Below, in pieces: positions 54,980 through 63,470 of a stretch of DNA of 64,000 bases. Position numbers and translations under genes: made by a program. The notes beneath the pieces are model-generated. The model made no database searches. It was not told the DNA's origin and saw only the letters and a program-made list of their open reading frames with translations. Source of the DNA: Streptomyces sp. NBC_00440 (lineage in GTDB: Bacteria > Actinomycetota > Actinomycetes > Streptomycetales > Streptomycetaceae); contig NZ_CP107921.1 in assembly GCF_036014215.1 (NCBI RefSeq), positions 1,807,501 through 1,871,500 of the forward strand, read 5' to 3'. The stretch's first letter is position 1. Every line of letters begins with the position of its first letter.

Positions 54980-55669
54980 CTAGGCATCATCGAGGCCGCG
55001 CTCTATCGCGTACCGGACGAGCTCCACACGGTTGTGCAGCTGGAGCTTGCCCAGGGTGTTCTGTACGTGGTTCTGCACGGTGCGGTGCGAGATGACCAGG
55101 CGTTCGGCGATCTGCTTGTAGCTCAGCCCCTTCGCGACCAGCCGCAGCACCTCGGTCTCCCGCTCGGTGAGCTGCGGGGCCTTCGGCTCGTCGGAGGCCG
55201 CGGGCGCCGGGTCGGACGCGAGTCTGCGGTACTCGCCGAGCACCAGGCCCGCCAGGCCCGGGGTGAACACCGGGTCGCCTGCCGCGGTGCTGCGGACGGC
55301 GTCCGAGAGCTCCTGTGTACTGGCCGACTTCAGCAGATAGCCGGTGGCGCCGGACTTCACCGCCTCCAGTACGTCGGCGTGCTCACCGCTCGCCGAGAGC
55401 ACCAGGACCCGGAGCCCGGGGTCGGCTCCGACCAGCTCCTTGCAGACCTGTACGCCCGGCATGCCCGGCAGGTTGAGGTCGAGCACCAGGACGTCGGGGG
55501 TGACGGCCCTGGCCCGCCGCACCGCCTGCGGGCCGTCGCCCGCCGTGGCGACGACGTCGAAGCCGGCGGCCGCCAGATCCCGGGCGACCGCGTCCCGCCA
55601 CATCGGGTGGTCGTCGACCACCATCACCTTGACCGTCCGCTGCTCACTCATCCGGTTCCGCTCGCTCAT
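54980..55669 (-). CDS. macR: NarL/FixJ-type response regulator of the MacRS system
   Basis: 229 aa from the ATG at 55669, overlapping the sensor stop by four bases (ATGA); a second Met at 55651 is possible. Receiver domain with the acidic pair VDDHP and phospho-acceptor Asp64 in VLVLDLNLPGMPG. A LuxR-type helix-turn-helix lies at about 165-208 (LTERETEVLRLVAKGLSYKQ, then ISHRTVQNHV). Position next to pfkA and the sensor's domain form agree with the Streptomyces MacR (SCO2120-like), reported to affect morphogenesis and actinorhodin production; I assign it from memory of gene order. Confidence 0.9.
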   Translation of the reverse strand: MSERNRMSEQRTVKVMVVDDHPMWRDAVARDLAAAGFDVVATAGDGPQAVRRARAVTPDVLVLDLNLPGMPGVQVCKELVGADPGLRVLVLSASGEHADVLEAVKSGATGYLLKSASTQELSDAVRSTAAGDPVFTPGLAGLVLGEYRRLASDPAPAASDEPKAPQLTERETEVLRLVAKGLSYKQIAERLVISHRTVQNHVQNTLGKLQLHNRVELVRYAIERGLDDA

Positions 55670-56988
55670 GTCCGTCCGCTCCCCCGTGCGTTCCGCTTGT
55701 GCCCCGGATCCCGCGGGCTCCTCGGGACTTTCAGTTCCACCTCGGTGCCCTGGCCCGGTACCGAGATCAGCTCGGCGCTGCCACCCAGATCCCGCAGCCG
55801 GCCGCGGATGGAGAGAGCGACACCGAGGCGCCCCTCCCCCTCGGCGACCGCGAGCCTCCCCGCCGGGATACCGGGGCCGTCGTCCCGTACGGTCACGATC
55901 ACCTCGTCCGGCTCGTCCTCCAACAGGATCCACGCCCGGGCTCCGCTGCCCGCATGTCTGCGGACATTGTCCAGGGCGGCACTGACAGCCGCGGCGAGCT
56001 CCTTCGCGGCCACCGGCTCCAGGAGCACCGGAGCACCCGGTTCCGCGAAGGTCACCCGCGATCCGGCGTTCGGGGCGAGCAGCGCCCGCAGATCGCAGGG
56101 CCCCGGCTCCGGCCCGCCGGCTTCCCGCGCACCGGGCTCCCGTCCGGCCCCGTACCCGCCGCCCCGCCTGTCCGGTCCGTCCCGTCCATCCGGTCCGTCC
56201 CCGTCAGTGCCGCCGGGAGCCCCGTCGGTGCTGACGGGGTCCCGGGCCGGCGGGACGAGACCGCTGGAGACCAGGGTGCGCAGGGCCACCTCCTGCTCCC
56301 CCGCCATCCTGCCGAGCTCGGCCGACTCCCCGCCCAGCTCGGCGCCACGCCGCTGCACCATGGCCAGCACCTGGAGCACGCTGTCGTGGATGTCGCGGGC
56401 CAGCCGCTCCCGCTCACGGGTGGCCGCCTCGATCTCCAGGGCGCGCGCGAGAGTGCGCTCGGAAGCCCGGGCGACCTCGACGATGTAGCCGATGGCGATG
56501 GAGGCGATCCACACCAGGATCACGTTGTGGATGGTGTCCCCGCTGGGCTCACCGCGCTCGGTGACGTTGGCGACCGCCACCAGCGACGACGCGAAGGCGG
56601 CCCAGCGCCAGCCGCCCTTGATGGCGAAGGCCAGGACGGAGCCGGCGGTCCATATGGACGGCATCGTCGTGGCGCCCCCGACGACCCGGGCGTGCGAGTC
56701 GGCGACGGGCGTCAGCAGGATGCCCGCGAGGGCGACGGTGAGATCGGCGCCCAGGAAGCGCTTGGTGCAGCGGGCGGCGTTGGCCACCCTGGGAAGGGTC
56801 GCCAGGGTCCAGACGGTCAGTACCGCGAAGTAGCCGATGGCCACCCACGGGCGGTGGAACTCCCGGTACGCGAAAGCGAACAGCAGGATCGCGTAGACCA
56901 TCGTCAGCACGCGGTACGCGGTCAGAGCCCGCCACAGGGGCAGCTCCACCGACATCCGTACGACGCGCTCGCGCCGGTCCTTCGCCAT
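55666..56988 (-). CDS. macS: MacS family sensor histidine kinase
   Basis: 440 aa from the ATG at 56988 (GGGGGTGGG upstream; a GTG at 56997 is the alternative). Five to six membrane helices occupy about 20-175, then a HisKA_3-type domain with His201 in LARDIHDSVLQVLAM, a 60-residue Gly/Pro/Asp/Arg-rich insertion (about 255-310), and an HATPase_c domain (ALDNVRRHAGSG, VRDDGPGIPAGRL, GRLGVALSIRGR). The insertion, with TDGDGPDGRDGPDRRGGGYG repeats, is odd and probably disordered. It is encoded just before its regulator. Confidence 0.9.
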   Translation of the reverse strand: MAKDRRERVVRMSVELPLWRALTAYRVLTMVYAILLFAFAYREFHRPWVAIGYFAVLTVWTLATLPRVANAARCTKRFLGADLTVALAGILLTPVADSHARVVGGATTMPSIWTAGSVLAFAIKGGWRWAAFASSLVAVANVTERGEPSGDTIHNVILVWIASIAIGYIVEVARASERTLARALEIEAATRERERLARDIHDSVLQVLAMVQRRGAELGGESAELGRMAGEQEVALRTLVSSGLVPPARDPVSTDGAPGGTDGDGPDGRDGPDRRGGGYGAGREPGAREAGGPEPGPCDLRALLAPNAGSRVTFAEPGAPVLLEPVAAKELAAAVSAALDNVRRHAGSGARAWILLEDEPDEVIVTVRDDGPGIPAGRLAVAEGEGRLGVALSIRGRLRDLGGSAELISVPGQGTEVELKVPRSPRDPGHKRNARGSGRT

Positions 56989-57015
56989 CACACCCACCCC
57001 CGACGGACAGTACGG

Positions 57016-57774
57016 CTAGCTGCCGGACCCGTCCGCCCCGTCGCTCTTCTCTCCGGCCCCGGCGGCCTCGGCGGCCTTCCGGGCCTTGTCCTCGTCCGCG
57101 ATCCGGCGCTTGGCAGCGGTCGCGTAGATGTCCACGTACTCCTGGCCGGAGAGCTTCATGATCTCGTACATGACCTCGTCGGTCACCGAGCGCAGGATGA
57201 ACCGGTCGTTCTCCATGCCGTAGTAGCGGCTGAAGTCGAGCGGCTTGCCGATCCTGATGCCCGGCCGCATCAGCTTGGGCATGACCTGTCCGGGCGGCTG
57301 GATCTTCTCGGTGTCGATCATCGCGACGGGGATGACGGGGGCACCGGACGCCAGCGCCACCCGGGCGAGACCTCCGGGCTTGCCCCGGTAGAGGCGGCCG
57401 TCCGGTGAGCGGGTGCCCTCCGGGTAGATCCCGAAGAGTTCGCCCCGGGCCAGCACCTCGACACCACTCCTGATCGCGGCCTCGCCCGCGCCGCGGCTGC
57501 CCGAGCGGTCGACCGGCAGCTGGCCGACGCCCTTGAAGAAAGCGGCGGTGAGCTTCCCCTTCACACCGGGCGACGTGAAGTACTCGGCCTTGGCGATGAA
57601 GGTGACCTTGCGGTCCATCACGGCGGGCAGGAAGAAGGAGTCCGAGAACGACAGATGGTTGCTCGCGAGGATGGCGGACCCCTCCGCGGGGATGTTCTCA
57701 AGCCCTTCCACCCAGGGCCTGAAGGCGACCTTCAGAGATCCCCCGATGGCGAACTTCATTGCGCCGTAGATCAA
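57016..57774 (-). CDS. Lysophospholipid acyltransferase family protein (PlsC-like)
   Basis: 252 aa. The best start is a TTG at 57774, preceded by AGGAAGG eight bases upstream; the ATG at 57759 lacks a ribosome binding site. The acyltransferase motifs are NHLSFSDSFFLPA (H-x4-D, about 39), FFKGVGQLPVDRSGSRG, GIYPEGTRSPDGRLYRG (about 117) and VIPVAMIDTEKI. It likely acylates lysophosphatidate in the membrane. A Lys/Ala/Glu tail ends the protein. It runs in the same direction as macS but with a 27-base gap. Confidence 0.92.
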   Translation of the reverse strand: MIYGAMKFAIGGSLKVAFRPWVEGLENIPAEGSAILASNHLSFSDSFFLPAVMDRKVTFIAKAEYFTSPGVKGKLTAAFFKGVGQLPVDRSGSRGAGEAAIRSGVEVLARGELFGIYPEGTRSPDGRLYRGKPGGLARVALASGAPVIPVAMIDTEKIQPPGQVMPKLMRPGIRIGKPLDFSRYYGMENDRFILRSVTDEVMYEIMKLSGQEYVDIYATAAKRRIADEDKARKAAEAAGAGEKSDGADGSGS

Positions 57775-57934
57775 CTCGCATGCCTTCCTGTGACGGTCGG
57801 ACCGACCATATCCCGCGCGGGGCGTGCGCCCCCGGCCATCCGCCCCCGGTCCTGGGGTGACGGCCCTGGTCGGTGTCGGTCCGGTCGCGTACGGTGAAGT
57901 ACACCTTTCGAGACCTGACGAACAGGAGACCCCG

Positions 57935-58714
57935 GTGCCGGTGCTTCCTGGAGCCGAGCCCTACCGCCACGAAGGCGGAGAGACCGGCGTCCTCCTCTGC
58001 CATGGATTCACCGGATCGCCGCAGTCGCTGCGGCCCTGGGCCGGGTATCTGGCCGAGCAGGGACTGACGGTCTCGCTGCCGCTGCTTCCGGGGCACGGCA
58101 CGCGCTGGCAGGACATGCAGGTCACCGGCTGGCAGGACTGGTACGCGGAGGTGGACCGCGAGCTGCGCGCCCTGCTCGACCGGTGCGAGCGGGTCTTCGT
58201 CTTCGGCCTCTCGATGGGCGGCGCGCTGGCCCTGCGGCTGGCCGCCAAGCACGGCCACTCGGTGAGCGGCCTCGTCCTGGTCAACCCGCTGAACAAGGTG
58301 CACGGCCTCGCGGCGCAGGCGCTCCCGGTCGCCCGGCATCTGGTGCGTACGACGAAGGGGATCGCCAGCGACATCGCGCTGGGCGGCTCCGTCGAGGTGG
58401 GTTACGACCGGGTGCCGCTGCACTGCGCCCACTCGCTGCGGCGTTTCTGCCGGCTGGTGGACCGTGAACTGCCCCAGGTCACTCAGCCGTTGCTGCTGCT
58501 GCACAGCGCCGAGGACCATGTGGTGCGGCCCTCGGACTCGGCCCGCATCCTCAGCCGGGTCTCGTCGACGGACGTCGAGGAGGTCCTGCTGGAACAGAGC
58601 TACCACGTGGCGACGTTGGACCACGATGCGGAGCGGATTTTCGAGCAGAGCCACGCGTTCATCGGCCGCCTCGCTCCGAGCGTCGGGATGAAGGGGAGCA
58701 CCACCGGTGGCTGA
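57935..58714 (+). CDS. Alpha/beta hydrolase (carboxylesterase / monoacylglycerol lipase-like)
   Basis: 259 aa from the GTG at 57935, with AGGAGA upstream. Nucleophile Ser93 in VFGLSMGGALAL, oxyanion segment LLCHGFTGSPQSLRPWA, catalytic Asp in LLHSAEDHVV and His in SYHVATLDHD. The pattern is that of Est30-type carboxylesterases and small monoacylglycerol lipases. It overlaps the next gene by eight bases and is divergent from the PlsC-like gene; both may concern lipid turnover. Confidence 0.92.
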   Translation: MPVLPGAEPYRHEGGETGVLLCHGFTGSPQSLRPWAGYLAEQGLTVSLPLLPGHGTRWQDMQVTGWQDWYAEVDRELRALLDRCERVFVFGLSMGGALALRLAAKHGHSVSGLVLVNPLNKVHGLAAQALPVARHLVRTTKGIASDIALGGSVEVGYDRVPLHCAHSLRRFCRLVDRELPQVTQPLLLLHSAEDHVVRPSDSARILSRVSSTDVEEVLLEQSYHVATLDHDAERIFEQSHAFIGRLAPSVGMKGSTTGG

Positions 58715-59285
58715 GAACGAGGCGGAGCGCGAACCGCAGCCGATCGACGAGGAAGCGGTGTGGGCGGCGATCGTCGCGGGGTACGGCGAGGAGCCCGCCG
58801 ATCCCGCGGGCACCAAGCCCTTCAAGTCGGTGGAGGACCTCGCCCTGCTGGAGGAGGGGGTCAACGCCGACGGGGCCCGGGAGCCGGCGGCCGAGGAACC
58901 GGACACGGACGCCGAGCCCGGTCCGGCGAGCGGGCCCGGCCGGCCGCTGGGCAGCTCGGTCGTCTTTGCCCCGGGCGTCGGCGGCCCGCGCGACCACGGC
59001 CTGGCGCAGCCGTCCGACGACGACCTCGGCCCTTCCGACGAGGGCCACTTCGTCCAGCCCGACCCGGATCTCCCCGAGGCGGACGTCACAGCGAAGTTCG
59101 CGTGGCTGGCCGTCGTGGGTGGGCCGGTGCTGCTGATCCTCGCCGTGGTGCTGGGCTGGGACATGACGTGGTGGCTCGCGACGCTCGGTATCGGCGGGTT
59201 CCTCGGCGGGTTCGCGGCGCTGGTGGTGCGGATGGGGCCGGGGGACGACGACGAGGACGATCCCGGCCGGGGCGCCGTGGTCTAG
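58707..59285 (+). CDS. Small acidic membrane protein of unknown function
   Basis: 192 aa, GTG start inside the end of the esterase gene (eight-base overlap). The first 125 residues are acidic and Pro/Gly-rich without clear fold (EEPDTDAEPGPASGPG, PDPDLPEADVT). Two membrane helices follow (FAWLAVVGGPVLLILAVVLG and WWLATLGIGGFLGGFAALVV), then an Asp-rich end (GPGDDDEDDPGRG). I recognise no family. Operon structure links it with the esterase. Confidence 0.85.
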   Translation: MAENEAEREPQPIDEEAVWAAIVAGYGEEPADPAGTKPFKSVEDLALLEEGVNADGAREPAAEEPDTDAEPGPASGPGRPLGSSVVFAPGVGGPRDHGLAQPSDDDLGPSDEGHFVQPDPDLPEADVTAKFAWLAVVGGPVLLILAVVLGWDMTWWLATLGIGGFLGGFAALVVRMGPGDDDEDDPGRGAVV

Positions 59286-59315
59286 GACTGCTGCCCTTGG
59301 TTTGATCCGGTCGCC

Positions 59316-60068
59316 TCAGGCGCCGGACGGGCCGGTCCGTACCCGGAGCGCCGCGAGTACCGGGAGATGGTCGGACGCCGCCCGGAGGTCCGCCTCCGGG
59401 ATGTCCTGCGGCACCCCGCACCCCAGTACCTCGACCTCCGGCGTCGCGAAGACCGCGTCGATCCGCCGGTCCGGGTCGGCCGCCGGGTAGGTGTGCTCGC
59501 CGCCCCACGGCTTCACCGCACGGCAGTCCTGGAGCTCCGCCGCCAGCCGCCGGAAACTCCGGCCGTCCGGGCGGTCGTTGAGGTCTCCGGCGACGACCGC
59601 GTGCGGGACGTCCATCGAGCCGAGCCGGTCGAGCAGCAGCCCCGCCTGCGTGTGGCGCTCGGCGGGCTGCAGGCTCAGATGGCAGTTGAGCACACCGAGC
59701 CGGGCACCCCCGATACGGATCACAGCGGTCGCGAAACCGCGCCGGTGCTGCCCCGGGGTGCGCGGCAGGAGCACGTCCTCGCTGCGCTCCACAGTGGCGC
59801 GCAGCGAACAGAGCAGCAGCGGGCCGGCCGCGGGAGCTCCGCCGCCGAGTGTCACCAGGTCGGTGGCGGCCGCGAGCCGGGCCGCGGCCTTGCGCCAGCG
59901 GAAGAAGCGCGGGGCCTCCTGGATGAGGACCAGATCGGGGTCGCAGGCACGGATCACCCGGACCAGCGCCGCGCGGTCGTCGCGCATCGAGCGGATGTTG
60001 TAACTGAGCACCCGGATTACGGCCGAGCCGCTCTCAGTACGAGATTCGGGCAGCGTAGTGATCGCCAT
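59316..60068 (-). CDS. Endonuclease/exonuclease/phosphatase (EEP) family protein
   Basis: 250 aa from the ATG at 60068. The EEP fold is marked by RVLSYNIRSMRDD, LVLIQEAPRFF (metal Glu), LGVLNCHLSLQP, VVAGDLNDRPDG (Asp/Asn pair), RRIDAVFATPEV and the final ASDHLPVLAAL His. All Mg-site residues are present, so it should be an active phosphodiesterase or nuclease, but the substrate (DNA, phospholipid, nucleotide) is unknown. Start of transcription appears to coincide with the ATG. Confidence 0.9.
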   Translation of the reverse strand: MAITTLPESRTESGSAVIRVLSYNIRSMRDDRAALVRVIRACDPDLVLIQEAPRFFRWRKAAARLAAATDLVTLGGGAPAAGPLLLCSLRATVERSEDVLLPRTPGQHRRGFATAVIRIGGARLGVLNCHLSLQPAERHTQAGLLLDRLGSMDVPHAVVAGDLNDRPDGRSFRRLAAELQDCRAVKPWGGEHTYPAADPDRRIDAVFATPEVEVLGCGVPQDIPEADLRAASDHLPVLAALRVRTGPSGA

Positions 60069-60075
60069 GGGCGAC

Positions 60076-60081
60076 ACCCTA
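60076..60081 (-). promoter_or_regulatory. -10 element of the EEP gene, leaderless transcript likely
   Basis: On the minus strand TAGGGT ends seven bases before the ATG at 60068. An AGGG overlapping the element could act as a weak ribosome binding site instead, so this is less certain than the other cases. Confidence 0.4.
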
Positions 60082-60147
60082 CGACGGGCAACGGGCGGCG
60101 CCTGCCGCACCCCGGGGATGCGGCAGGCGCCGGTCCAACTGCCCGTG

Positions 60148-61089
60148 TCAGCCCTGGCGGGCCAGGTCCGCGGCGCCCACCAGCCCTGCCTCGCCGCCCA
60201 GTTGGGCCGCGAGCACCTGGGCGTGCGGTCGCCATGCGCCGCCGATCAGCCAGCGCCGGAACGACTTGCGGATCGGGTCGAGGACCAGTTCGCCCTCGTC
60301 CGACACACCACCGCCGACGATGAAGGCCGAAGGGTCGAAGAGCGAGGCCAGATCGGCCAGACCGGCGCCGGCCCAGCGGGCCAGCTCGCGGAACGAGTCG
60401 ATGGCCACCGGGTCGCCCTGGCGGGCGGCCTCGCTGATGTGCTTGCCCTGGATGCCGCCGGGGGTGCCGTCGCCGAGGCCGAGCAGCACCTGTGCGTGGT
60501 CCGGGGTGGCGTTGGCGCGCTGAGTCGCGTACCTGACGAGGGCCCGGCCCGACGCGTACTGCTCCCAGCAGCCCTGGCTGCCGCAGCCGCACAGCAGCCC
60601 GTCCGGGACGACCCGGATGTGGCCGAACTCGGCGGCCACACCGAACCGTCCACGGCGCAGCTTGTTGCCGATGATGATGCCGCCGCCGAGACCGGTGCCG
60701 ATCGTGATGCAGATGACGTCCTCGTGCCCCTGGCCCGCACCGAACTTGTACTCGCCCCAGGCAGCCGCGTTGGCGTCGTTCTCCACGACCACGGGCAGGC
60801 CGATGCGCTGCTCGACCTTGTCCTTGAGCGGCTCGTGCCGCCAGTTGATGTTCGGCGCGAAGAGGACGGTCGCCCGCTTGTCGTCCACGTATCCGGCTGC
60901 CCCGATGCCGACCGCCTCGATCTCGTGCCCCTTGCCGGCCTCGGAGACTGCCGCGCAGATAGCGTCGACGATGCCTTCGGCGGTCGGCGGGGTGGGCACC
61001 CTGTGCACATCGAGAATGGCGCCCTCTTCGTCGACCACTCCGGCCGCGATCTTCGTGCCGCCGATGTCGACGCCGATGGTGAGTCCCAT
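60148..61089 (-). CDS. glkA: ROK family glucokinase GlkA
   Basis: 313 aa from the ATG at 61089, with GAGGG upstream. Phosphate loop TIGVDIGGTKIAAGVVD, sugar-binding ENDANAAAWGEYKFGAG (catalytic Asp), ITIGTGLGGGIIIG, and the ROK zinc motif EFGHIRVVPDG...CGCGSQGCWEQ. It phosphorylates glucose with ATP. GlkA is required for glucose repression in S. coelicolor, independently of its catalytic flux. Downstream of a DUF5304-like gene, as in that species. Confidence 0.96.
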   Translation of the reverse strand: MGLTIGVDIGGTKIAAGVVDEEGAILDVHRVPTPPTAEGIVDAICAAVSEAGKGHEIEAVGIGAAGYVDDKRATVLFAPNINWRHEPLKDKVEQRIGLPVVVENDANAAAWGEYKFGAGQGHEDVICITIGTGLGGGIIIGNKLRRGRFGVAAEFGHIRVVPDGLLCGCGSQGCWEQYASGRALVRYATQRANATPDHAQVLLGLGDGTPGGIQGKHISEAARQGDPVAIDSFRELARWAGAGLADLASLFDPSAFIVGGGVSDEGELVLDPIRKSFRRWLIGGAWRPHAQVLAAQLGGEAGLVGAADLARQG

Positions 61090-61158
61090 GAGTCCCTCAG
61101 TTTTCGGTCGAGCCCCGCTGAGGGGCAACCGTACCCGAGGGCCGCAGGCACGGGGTGA

Positions 61159-61611
61159 TCAGTCCAGATCGATGCGCTCGGCCGGGCCGGGGCCTTCGTC
61201 GCCGCCGTCGTCCTTGCCCGCGTCCCGGCCCTCGGCCGTTTCCCGGCCCGCGGTCCACCGCTGCTCCTGCTTCTCCACCGCCGAACGGTAGGCGGCGAGG
61301 AGTTCACCGCCGGCGGCCGCCAGGTGGTCGAAGACATCGGGGTTACGCTCGACCACGGGCTCGACGACGGACTTCGCCTGGCTGAGGAACTGCTGCACGG
61401 CGCCCTGGGCGGCCATGCCGGGGAGCGACGACTGGAAGTCGGACACCTTGTCGGCGACCGCTTCGAAGAGCTTCTTGAGCTCGTCGGCCGCCGATCCCTC
61501 GGGGCTTCCGTACTGGGCGCGGCGGCGGGCCTTCTCCGCTGCGAGGTCCTCGGCGCAGGCCTTCGCCCAGGCGTCCGAGTCGGTGTCGGGCTGCTCGGTG
61601 GCTTCGCTCAT
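61159..61611 (-). CDS. DUF5304-like small soluble protein
   Basis: 150 aa, ATG at 61611. Largely alpha-helical and acidic, with a possible coiled-coil core (DELKKLFEAVADKVSDFQSS and QQFLSQAKSVVEPVVERNPD) and a disordered Asp/Gly/Glu end. I recognise it as the protein encoded upstream of glkA in streptomycetes (DUF5304 by recollection). Function unknown; 69 bases separate it from glkA, suggesting cotranscription. Confidence 0.82.
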   Translation of the reverse strand: MSEATEQPDTDSDAWAKACAEDLAAEKARRRAQYGSPEGSAADELKKLFEAVADKVSDFQSSLPGMAAQGAVQQFLSQAKSVVEPVVERNPDVFDHLAAAGGELLAAYRSAVEKQEQRWTAGRETAEGRDAGKDDGGDEGPGPAERIDLD

Positions 61612-61743
61612 GGCGGACTCCTGCGACGGATACGGGTGTACTTCGGACCGTACTTACGACGTTACCCGAACGGCCCTGCTACGTTCACCGGCCCGGTCAG
61701 CGGCAGTCGGGCCGCTCGGTCGACGGCTCCGTGTCCGGGCCGG

Positions 61744-62889
61744 TCAGCGGCTCTGCGGCCACAGCCCCGGATCGGGCGCGAACCGGATGCCCAGCACCCC
61801 GTCCGTGAGCCCCGCGCCCTCGACCGTGCAGCGGCGGAGCGCGGACGGCAGGGTGACGGTCCTGCGGAACGGCCCTGCGGTGAGCAGCAGTTCGTCGCCG
61901 CGCCGCACCAGGCCCAGCTCCTCCTTGACCGCGCCGGGCAGCGGAAGCTGCCAGACCACCACGCCGTCGTCAGCGAGCCGGTCCTCGACGCTCCACTCCG
62001 GGGCCGCCGCACGGCGAGCGGCCGGGCGTTCCAGCGGGACCAGCTCGTCCGCGGTGCGCGGGGCGCGTCCCAGATGGGGAAGTTCCGCCACGTCCACGTC
62101 GCCGAAGCAGGCCGACAGCTCCTTGAGGTGCTCCTGCTGCTGGGCCGCGAGCGCGGCGAGCCAGGGGTCGCGGGAGCCGGTGGGCAGCAGCCGGTTCGCG
62201 ACGACCAGGTCGAGGGTGCGGCGGTACAGGGCGATCCCGGTACGGGCGGTGCGCAGCGCCCGGGTGGCGGCGGGTCCCGGCTCGGCCACCAGCCGCACGG
62301 TGGTGTCCGGGTCGTCGATCCTGGCCTGGACCGCGGCCAGTTCGTCCTCCCACCGGGCGGTCGTCCCGTACACCCACTGCGCGGGCATCGGGACGCCCGC
62401 GAGCTGGGCCAGCATCGGGCGCAGCGCGCGGGCCGCCTGCCGCTCGGGCGGCAGCAGCCGGCGCAGGTAGCGGCGGAGCTGCTCGGGGAGGGCGAGGACG
62501 GCCAGGGTCTCCTGGACGGGAGGCATGTCGACGACGGTCAGGTCCCACTCGGCGCTGTCGACGGTGCGCAGCGCGTGCAGCAGCGCGAGCTGCCCGGCGC
62601 CCGGCAGCTCGGTCAGCTCCTCCTCGTCCAGCCTGGCAGCGCCGAGCAGATCGAGGGCCGCGGCGCCGCGTTCCTGGAGGGCCAGCAGTTCGGTACGGAA
62701 GTGTGCGCCGGAGTCGATCCGTTCGGCCCGCACCCCCGCGTCGCGGGCGGCGGACAGACTCTCCCCCGGGTCCGGGTCGGTGGAGAGCAGCAGGACCCGT
62801 TCGCCTTCGCGCGCGGCCGCCAGCGCGGTGGCCGCCGCGACGGTGGTGCGGCCCGCGCCGCCGAGGCCGGTGACGAGGACCGTACGCAT
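61744..62889 (-). CDS. ArsA-like (GET3/ArsA family) P-loop ATPase
   Basis: 381 aa, ATG six bases after the SRPBCC gene. Deviant Walker A at the N-terminus (VLVTGLGGAGRTTVAAATAL), a switch-like LLLSTDPDPGESLSAA, and DLTVVDMPPVQETLAVLALP as the switch II region. The usual signature lysine of the KGGxGK loop is replaced: the loop reads GLGGAGRTT, with Arg at the second lysine position. That is a notable loss for an ATPase of this family, so activity is uncertain. No arsenic-resistance genes are nearby. Confidence 0.85.
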   Translation of the reverse strand: MRTVLVTGLGGAGRTTVAAATALAAAREGERVLLLSTDPDPGESLSAARDAGVRAERIDSGAHFRTELLALQERGAAALDLLGAARLDEEELTELPGAGQLALLHALRTVDSAEWDLTVVDMPPVQETLAVLALPEQLRRYLRRLLPPERQAARALRPMLAQLAGVPMPAQWVYGTTARWEDELAAVQARIDDPDTTVRLVAEPGPAATRALRTARTGIALYRRTLDLVVANRLLPTGSRDPWLAALAAQQQEHLKELSACFGDVDVAELPHLGRAPRTADELVPLERPAARRAAAPEWSVEDRLADDGVVVWQLPLPGAVKEELGLVRRGDELLLTAGPFRRTVTLPSALRRCTVEGAGLTDGVLGIRFAPDPGLWPQSR

Positions 62890-62895
62890 CGGGCG

Positions 62896-63351
62896 TCAGC
62901 CCTCGGACTGTGCTGCGGCGCCCGACTCGACCCGCTTCTTCAGACCGGCCAGGGCGCGGTCGATGATGACCTTCTCGGCCTTGCGCTTGATCATCCCGAG
63001 CATCGGGATCTTGACGTCGACGGTCAGCCGGTAGGTGACCTCGGTGGCGTCGCCGGCCGGGGCGAGGAGGTACGTACCGTCGAGCGCGCGGAGCATCTGC
63101 GACTTGACCAGCGTCCAGCTGACCTCGTCGGCGCCGGTCCAGGTGTACGCGAGGGTGTGGTCGTCCTTGATCGCGCCGGCGTCGAGCACCAGCCTGACCT
63201 GCTCGGCGCGGCCCTCGGCGTCGGTGGAGAGCACTTCGGCCTCCTTGACCTCGCCGGTCCACTCCGGGTAGCGGGCGAAGTCGGCGATCACGCCCATGAC
63301 GTCGGCCGGTGCGGCCTCGATCGTGATGCTTGAGCTGGTGTGTTCAGCCAT
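62896..63351 (-). CDS. SRPBCC (START-like) family protein
   Basis: 151 aa from the ATG at 63351, with GGAGGAG upstream. A helix-grip fold resembling polyketide cyclase/coenzyme Q-binding proteins: SSSITIEAAPADVMGVIADF, YPEWTGEVKEAEVLS, then the long helix KAEKVIIDRALAGLKKRVES. It probably binds a hydrophobic ligand. It is followed after six bases by the ArsA-like gene, a pairing I recall from other streptomycetes, so the two may act together. Confidence 0.88.
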   Translation of the reverse strand: MAEHTSSSITIEAAPADVMGVIADFARYPEWTGEVKEAEVLSTDAEGRAEQVRLVLDAGAIKDDHTLAYTWTGADEVSWTLVKSQMLRALDGTYLLAPAGDATEVTYRLTVDVKIPMLGMIKRKAEKVIIDRALAGLKKRVESGAAAQSEG

Positions 63352-63470
63352 CGCCGTGGCTCCTCCAGTGCGGAATCCGGTGTGCATGCGCTGTGAAGGC
63401 TATCGCGTGCGCACCGGACCGCTGACCGCCCACCACCGACCGGCCACCGCTGACCGCCCGCCACTGACCG

